From: Mycobacterium innocens
Lineage (GTDB): Bacteria; Actinomycetota; Actinomycetes; Mycobacteriales; Mycobacteriaceae
NCBI RefSeq assembly: GCF_900566055.1
Contig: NZ_UPHQ01000192.1
Location: 1 to 57,669 of the forward strand
Length of the DNA stretch: 57,669 nucleotides
Direction: 5' to 3'
Part shown: piece by piece, positions 53,986 to 57,669 of the stretch
Layout: the number at the start of each line of letters is the position of its first letter
Numbering within the stretch: the first letter of the stretch is position 1
Notes under the pieces: generated by a model
Databases searched by the model: none
Seen by the model: only the letters and a program-made list of their open reading frames with translations
Told to the model about the DNA's origin: nothing
Translations under genes and position numbers: made by a program

Positions 53986-55005
53986 ATGACCGCCCCTAAC
54001 GAGGAAGCGGAAATAACGCGCGCCGACCGCTTCATCAAGACGGCGGTCGAAATTCTGGGCGAAACCGGCCGCACCGACTTCACCGTGCAAGAGGTCGTGG
54101 CGCGCTCCAAGACCTCGTTGCGGGCTTTTTACCAGCATTTCGGCAGTAAGGACGAACTACTGCTGGCCCTCTTCGACAGGACTATGGCGCAGACGGCACA
54201 GCTGTGGCGCACCGAAACCGCCGGACTCGACAGCACCGCCGCACTGAAGCTGGTCATCGACCGCATCAGCGCACGACCGGAGTCCACCACCCAGGACAGC
54301 CTCAACCGGGCGCTGAGTCTCTACAACCAATACCTGGCCGAGAACCGGCCCCGCGAATACGCGCGGGTGCTTTCGCCGCTGCATCGACTGCTGCGCGACA
54401 TCGTCGGGCAGGGCATCACCGAGGGGGTGTTCAACCCCGGCCTCGACGTCGGGGCCGCAGCGGCCATCATCATGCAGACGGTGCTCGGAGCGCTCCGATT
54501 GCACTGGCTGGGAACCGAATTGAACGGAACGCCGATCGACTCCGGCCAACTGTACGACTTCTGCAGCCGAGCCCTCGGCATTCGGGACATCGACGACCAG
54601 CCGGTGTCCTCGCTGGCCGAACTGTTCGCCCAAATCGGAATGCGCCCCGCCACCGCACACGACGGCGACTTCGCGATGACCATGCCGGTCAGCCCGCAGG
54701 TGGTCAACACCTCCGGCGCGCTGCAGGGCGGCCTGATCGCCACGCTCGCCGACGTGGCCGGCGGGCAACTCGGCTTGGAGTACCTGCCGCCGGGCACCGC
54801 CATGACGACAGCCGACCTCTTCATCCGCTACCTGCGCCCGATCAGGCAGGGCTGCGCGCTCGCGGTGCCGCGAGTTCTGCGGGCCGGGCGGCGATCGCTG
54901 GTCATGCAGGTCGACATCTTCGGTGACAGCGACAGCGACGTCGCGGCAACAGCAACCGTGAATTTCGCCATTGTCGAGCGCCACGACAGCCCCGACAGCG
55001 GTTAG
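53986..55005 (+). CDS. TetR regulator fused to a PaaI-like hot-dog thioesterase domain
   Basis: The 339-residue protein has a TetR DNA-binding domain (DFTVQEVVARSKTSLRAFYQHFGSKDE, trimmed: ARSKTSLRAFYQHFGSK) and a helical ligand domain to about residue 200, then a complete PaaI-type hot-dog domain (VVNTSGALQGGLIATLADVAGG, trimmed: NTSGALQGGLIATLAD, and DLFIRYLRPIRQG). The hot-dog part keeps the HGG/QGG-type active-site pattern as LQGGLIA. ATG 53986 has AGGAGA upstream. A sensor that binds or hydrolyses an acyl-CoA to release DNA is a natural idea. A palindrome in front of the next gene matches a half-site in front of this one. Confidence 0.82.
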   Translation: MTAPNEEAEITRADRFIKTAVEILGETGRTDFTVQEVVARSKTSLRAFYQHFGSKDELLLALFDRTMAQTAQLWRTETAGLDSTAALKLVIDRISARPESTTQDSLNRALSLYNQYLAENRPREYARVLSPLHRLLRDIVGQGITEGVFNPGLDVGAAAAIIMQTVLGALRLHWLGTELNGTPIDSGQLYDFCSRALGIRDIDDQPVSSLAELFAQIGMRPATAHDGDFAMTMPVSPQVVNTSGALQGGLIATLADVAGGQLGLEYLPPGTAMTTADLFIRYLRPIRQGCALAVPRVLRAGRRSLVMQVDIFGDSDSDVAATATVNFAIVERHDSPDSG

Positions 55006-55022
55006 CGGAACCCTTGCGCTAG

Positions 55023-55041
55023 GTGGTAACGTCATTACCAC
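55023..55041. promoter_or_regulatory. Palindromic operator before the amidohydrolase gene
   Basis: GTGGTAACGTCATTACCAC is a palindrome with perfect 7-bp arms (GTGGTAA/TTACCAC) and a 5-base centre. It lies 36 bases upstream of the amidohydrolase ATG and 18 bases after the TetR-fusion stop, a TetR-like operator shape. Confidence 0.75.
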
Positions 55042-55076
55042 ATGCTGAGAACCGAGACTTCTACAAGGAGATCGCC

Positions 55077-56282
55077 ATGCCGTCTCGCGAGCTTCCCTTT
55101 CCGGTGTTCGATGCCGACAACCACATGTACGAGCCGCAGGAGGCGCTGACCAAGTTCCTGCCCGACAAGCGCAAGCACGTGATTGACTACGTGCAGATCC
55201 GCGGGCGCACCAAGATCGTGGTGCGCGGCCATATCAGCGAATACATCCCCAACCCGACGTTCGAAGTGGTGGCCCGCCCGGGCGCCCAGGAGGAGTACTT
55301 CCGGCACGGCAGCGGAGGCAAGAGCTACCGCGAAGTGATGGGTGAGCCGATGAAGGCGATCCCGGCCTTCCGGGAACCGGGCCCCCGGCTGGAAGTCATG
55401 GACGAGCTGGGCATCGACTACGCCCTGATGTTCCCCACCCTGGCCAGCCTGGTCGAGGAGCGGATGAAGGACGACCCGGAGATGACTCACGACGTCATCC
55501 ACGCGCTCAACCAATGGATGTACGAGACCTGGTCGTTCAACTACCGAGACCGCATCTTCGCCACCCCGGTGATCACCCTGCCCATCGTGGACCGGGCGCT
55601 CGAAGAGCTCGCGTGGTGCCTGGAGCGTGGCGCTCGCACGGTGCTGGTCCGCCCGGCCCCGGTACCCGGCTACCGCGGCAGCCGCTCGTTCGGTTTCGAG
55701 GAGTTCGACCCGTTCTGGCAAGCCTGCATCCGCGCCGAGATCCCGGTTTCGATGCACGCATCGGACAGCGGCTATTCAGAATTCATGAACGTGTGGGAAC
55801 CCGGCGACGAGTTCCTGCCGTTCAAGCCGACCGCCTTCCGGAGCCTGGCGATGGGACATCGGCCGATCGAGGATGCCATGGGTGCGCTGGTCTGCCATGG
55901 CGCGCTGTCCCGCAATCCGGAGCTACGCATCCTGTCCATCGAAAACGGCGCGGACTGGGTGCCGCACCTGTTCAAAGGACTCAAGGGCGTCTACAAGAAG
56001 ATGCCGAACGCGTTCAGCGAAGACCCGATCGAGGCGTTCAAGCGGTGCGTCTACGTCAGCCCGTTCTGGGAGGACCGGTTCTCCGAAATCGCAAAGATGG
56101 TGGACACCGACCGGGTGGTCTTCGGTTCCGACTGGCCGCACCCCGAAGGCCTGAAGGACCCGATTTCGTTCGTCGACGAACTTGCCGGTTTCGACCAGGA
56201 AGATGTCGCAAAGATCATGGGCGGCAACATGATGGAAGTGATGAAGGTCGAAGCACCGGCAACCAAACCGGTCAGCGCGTAA
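55077..56282 (+). CDS. Amidohydrolase-2 family metal enzyme
   Basis: The 401-residue TIM-barrel protein is of the ACMSD/amidohydrolase-2 group, mostly decarboxylases and hydrolases. Metal-ligand signatures are FDADNHMYE (Asp12, Asp14, His16 region), PVSMHAS on a middle strand and FGSDWPHPEG with the last Asp. ATG 55077 is chosen because AAGGAG lies six bases upstream. The gene is separated from the TetR-fusion gene by the palindromic operator, so it is the likely target of that regulator. The substrate is unknown. Confidence 0.87.
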   Translation: MPSRELPFPVFDADNHMYEPQEALTKFLPDKRKHVIDYVQIRGRTKIVVRGHISEYIPNPTFEVVARPGAQEEYFRHGSGGKSYREVMGEPMKAIPAFREPGPRLEVMDELGIDYALMFPTLASLVEERMKDDPEMTHDVIHALNQWMYETWSFNYRDRIFATPVITLPIVDRALEELAWCLERGARTVLVRPAPVPGYRGSRSFGFEEFDPFWQACIRAEIPVSMHASDSGYSEFMNVWEPGDEFLPFKPTAFRSLAMGHRPIEDAMGALVCHGALSRNPELRILSIENGADWVPHLFKGLKGVYKKMPNAFSEDPIEAFKRCVYVSPFWEDRFSEIAKMVDTDRVVFGSDWPHPEGLKDPISFVDELAGFDQEDVAKIMGGNMMEVMKVEAPATKPVSA

Positions 56283-56620
56283 TCAGGACGCCGGTCAGCC
56301 TTTCCCGACGATCGCGTCGCGTGCCCGGTCCAGCATCGCCGCGAACGGGCCGGCCATGACGTTGGCGATCTGGGACCCAACCCCACCGCCGAGGAGGAAA
56401 TCATTCCCCCGTGTCGGATTGATGACTGGACCCACCCGCATACGCCGTTGGCATGGAACAGTCTGGCGCAAGCCCCATCCGGCGGATTGAATGGTTGGCG
56501 GCGCCAAGCGTCGGTCACTGGTCGTAGGCTGACTTGCCGGCGTCGCGAAGTGAGGCCAATGGCGTAAGCAACATGCGTACTCTTGCGGGGTAGGTTCGGA
56601 AAGCTCGGGAGGTGAACTTG
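56283..56620. other. Gap with a possible 3'-end gene remnant
   Basis: No complete gene is present. On the minus strand, about 56295–56414 reads GGGVGSQIANVMAGPFAAML and then RARDAIVGKG before a stop, which looks like the last 40 residues of a real protein with no recognisable upstream part. The remainder holds the GGGAGG ribosome-binding site at 56607–56612 for the next gene. Confidence 0.35.
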
Positions 56621-57340
56621 ATGACCGGCAAGCAACTACCGGATCTGCGGTTCGACGTTCCGCTCTACACGCTTACCGAGGCATCCCGATACCTCCTGGT
56701 TTCCCGCGCAACCTTGGCGACCTGGGCTGACGGGTACGAACGTAGACCGGCCAACGCGCCAACCGTGAAGGGCCAGCCAATCATCACCGCTCTTCCTCAC
56801 CGCGCGGGTAGCTATGCCAGGCTGCCGTTCGTTGGGATCGCCGAGGCATACGTGTTGAACGCCTTCCGCCGAGCCGGTGTCCCGATGCAACGCATCCGGC
56901 CATCCCTCGACTGGCTGATCAAGAATGTCGGGCCGCATGCTCTTGCATCGCAGGACTTGTGCACGGACGGCGCAGAAGTACTCTGGCGGTTTGCCGAGCG
57001 TTCAGGGGAGGGTAGCCCCGATGATCAGGTCGTCAGAGGACTGATTGTCCCTCGATCTGGCCAGTACGTCTTCAAGGAGATCGTCGAACACTACCTCAAG
57101 CAGATCAGCTTCGCAGACGACCGCCTCGCGTCAATGATCAGGTTGCCGCAATACGGTGAAGCCAATGTCGTCCTCGATCCCTGCCGCGGCTATGGGCAAC
57201 CGTTATTCGACGGGAGTGGCGTCCGGGTGGCTGACGTGCTAGGCCCGTTACGCGCCGGGGCGACGTTTCGAGCAGTCGCCGATGATTACGGTGTGACGGT
57301 GGCCCAGCTTCAAGACGCAGTCGACGCCATTGCAGCCTGA
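56621..57340 (+). CDS. VapB45-like antitoxin (DUF433, Rv2018 homologue)
   Basis: The 239-residue protein has a MerR/HTH-like N-terminal DNA-binding part (YTLTEASRYLLVSRATLATW) and a C-terminal DUF433 antitoxin domain (RVADVLGPLRAGATFRAVAD, then YGVTVAQLQDAVDAI). Rv2018 (VapB45) of M. tuberculosis has the same length and partner. ATG 56621 is used because GGGAGG lies eight bases upstream; the GTG at 56612 is part of that ribosome-binding site. The downstream toxin gene overlaps its stop codon. Its toxin has been destroyed by an insertion element, so this antitoxin is now an orphan. Confidence 0.85.
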   Translation: MTGKQLPDLRFDVPLYTLTEASRYLLVSRATLATWADGYERRPANAPTVKGQPIITALPHRAGSYARLPFVGIAEAYVLNAFRRAGVPMQRIRPSLDWLIKNVGPHALASQDLCTDGAEVLWRFAERSGEGSPDDQVVRGLIVPRSGQYVFKEIVEHYLKQISFADDRLASMIRLPQYGEANVVLDPCRGYGQPLFDGSGVRVADVLGPLRAGATFRAVADDYGVTVAQLQDAVDAIAA

Positions 57341-57542
57341 TCCGCAGGCTGCTAGCCGACCTCGATCACTTCTTTGTCGACCGCAGTTTGGGCGCGGTGC
57401 AAGTACCGAAACTCCTCCGTGAGGCCGGATTCCGGCTGACAACAATGCGTGAGCACTACGGCGAGGTAACGGCTCAGAGTGTCAGCGATCATGAGTGGAT
57501 CACATTGACGGCCGAACGCGGCTGGATCGGCTTTCAAAAGAT
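57337..57542 (+). pseudogene. VapC45-like toxin cut by an insertion element
   Basis: The frame overlapping the antitoxin stop reads RRLLADLDHFFVDRSLGAVQ and on to HEWITLTAERGWIGFQK at 57540, the N-terminal half of a DUF5615/PIN-like toxin resembling VapC45 (Rv2019). The start is CTG 57337 where GTG would be expected. At 57543 the reading passes into insertion-sequence DNA, so the active-site C-terminal part is absent here. Confidence 0.75.
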
Positions 57543-57669
57543 TGAACCGTCCCCGGTTTTATGCGCACTTCCTTTGTTGGGAAGGATGGCGCGATGCCGA
57601 GCAAGTACGACGAGAACACCAAGGCCAGAGCGGTGCGACTGGTCCGGGAACACCGCGACGACTATGACA
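57543..57669 (+). mobile_element. Left end of an IS3-family (IS6110-like) element, incomplete
   Basis: The end begins TGAACCGTCCCCGG, very like the IS6110 terminal repeat (TGAACCGCCCCGG). A transposase OrfA start follows 51 bases on. The element inserts into the toxin gene and is cut by the right edge of the window; its right end and any target duplication cannot be seen. Confidence 0.8.
57594..57669 (+). CDS. IS3-family transposase OrfA, N-terminal fragment
   Basis: ATG 57594 starts MPSKYDENTKARAVRLVREH, the typical N-terminus of IS3-family OrfA DNA-binding proteins (the Thr-Lys-Ala-Arg-Ala-Val-Arg-Leu-Val helix). GGAAGGATGG lies just upstream. About 25 residues are inside the window; the rest runs off its edge. 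Confidence 0.82.
   Translation, partial: MPSKYDENTKARAVRLVREHRDDYD

Noticed and set aside
57352..57537. 61-codon minus-strand frame
   Set aside because: It is antisense to the VapC45-like toxin remnant, whose forward reading is clearly the homologous one.

Overview
The window is chromosomal DNA of a Mycobacterium, most likely a slow-growing non-tuberculous species. The left 22 kb follows the M. tuberculosis gene order Rv2510c–orn–tRNA-His … ldtB(Rv2518c)–Rv2520c–bcp–Rv2522c … acpS–fas–Rv2525c, with proteins I recognise as close relatives. The right part carries a PE-PPE protein, a VapBC45-like locus and an IS6110-like IS3 element. No tools were run; family names come from reading motifs.

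Layout. (1) 1–6312: HerA-like ATPase, oligoribonuclease, tRNA-His, a frameshifted YcaO remnant, the L,D-transpeptidase lipoprotein LdtB, tRNA-Lys, a DUF3618 protein and Bcp. (2) 6313–22292: M20 peptidase, a MacS-like two-component pair, a DUF2339 membrane protein, a very strong bidirectional hairpin, acpS and the 3078-residue type I fatty acid synthase with its promoter region, then a Tat-exported DUF1906 protein.

(3) 22466–46625: a 24-kb catabolic island. It holds two Rieske oxygenases (one KshA-like), a CrtC-like lipocalin-fold protein, an aldehyde dehydrogenase, two hot-dog hydratase subunits, a SnoaL-like protein, two acyl-CoA synthetases, a tandem-domain class III CoA-transferase, an SDR, an LLM flavin enzyme, a GntR regulator and a translationally coupled set of four acyl-CoA dehydrogenase subunits. 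A TetR–MmpS–MmpL export module sits inside it, with a matching operator in front of the tetR and mmpS genes. An AT-rich motif with core YTATNTTAG recurs at four promoters of the island. I read the island as uptake/activation, oxygenation and beta-oxidation of a bulky steroid- or terpenoid-like acid; the substrate is not known. A fused HsdM/HsdR remnant is embedded in it.

(4) 46749–57669: an orphan PE-PPE hydrolase, a Phd/zeta-type toxin–antitoxin pair whose toxin has no ordinary start codon, a two-gene SNF2-helicase/zinc-ribbon unit, a TetR–thioesterase fusion regulator that seems to share an operator with a neighbouring amidohydrolase, and a VapBC45-like locus whose toxin is cut by an IS3-family (IS6110-like) element running off the right edge.
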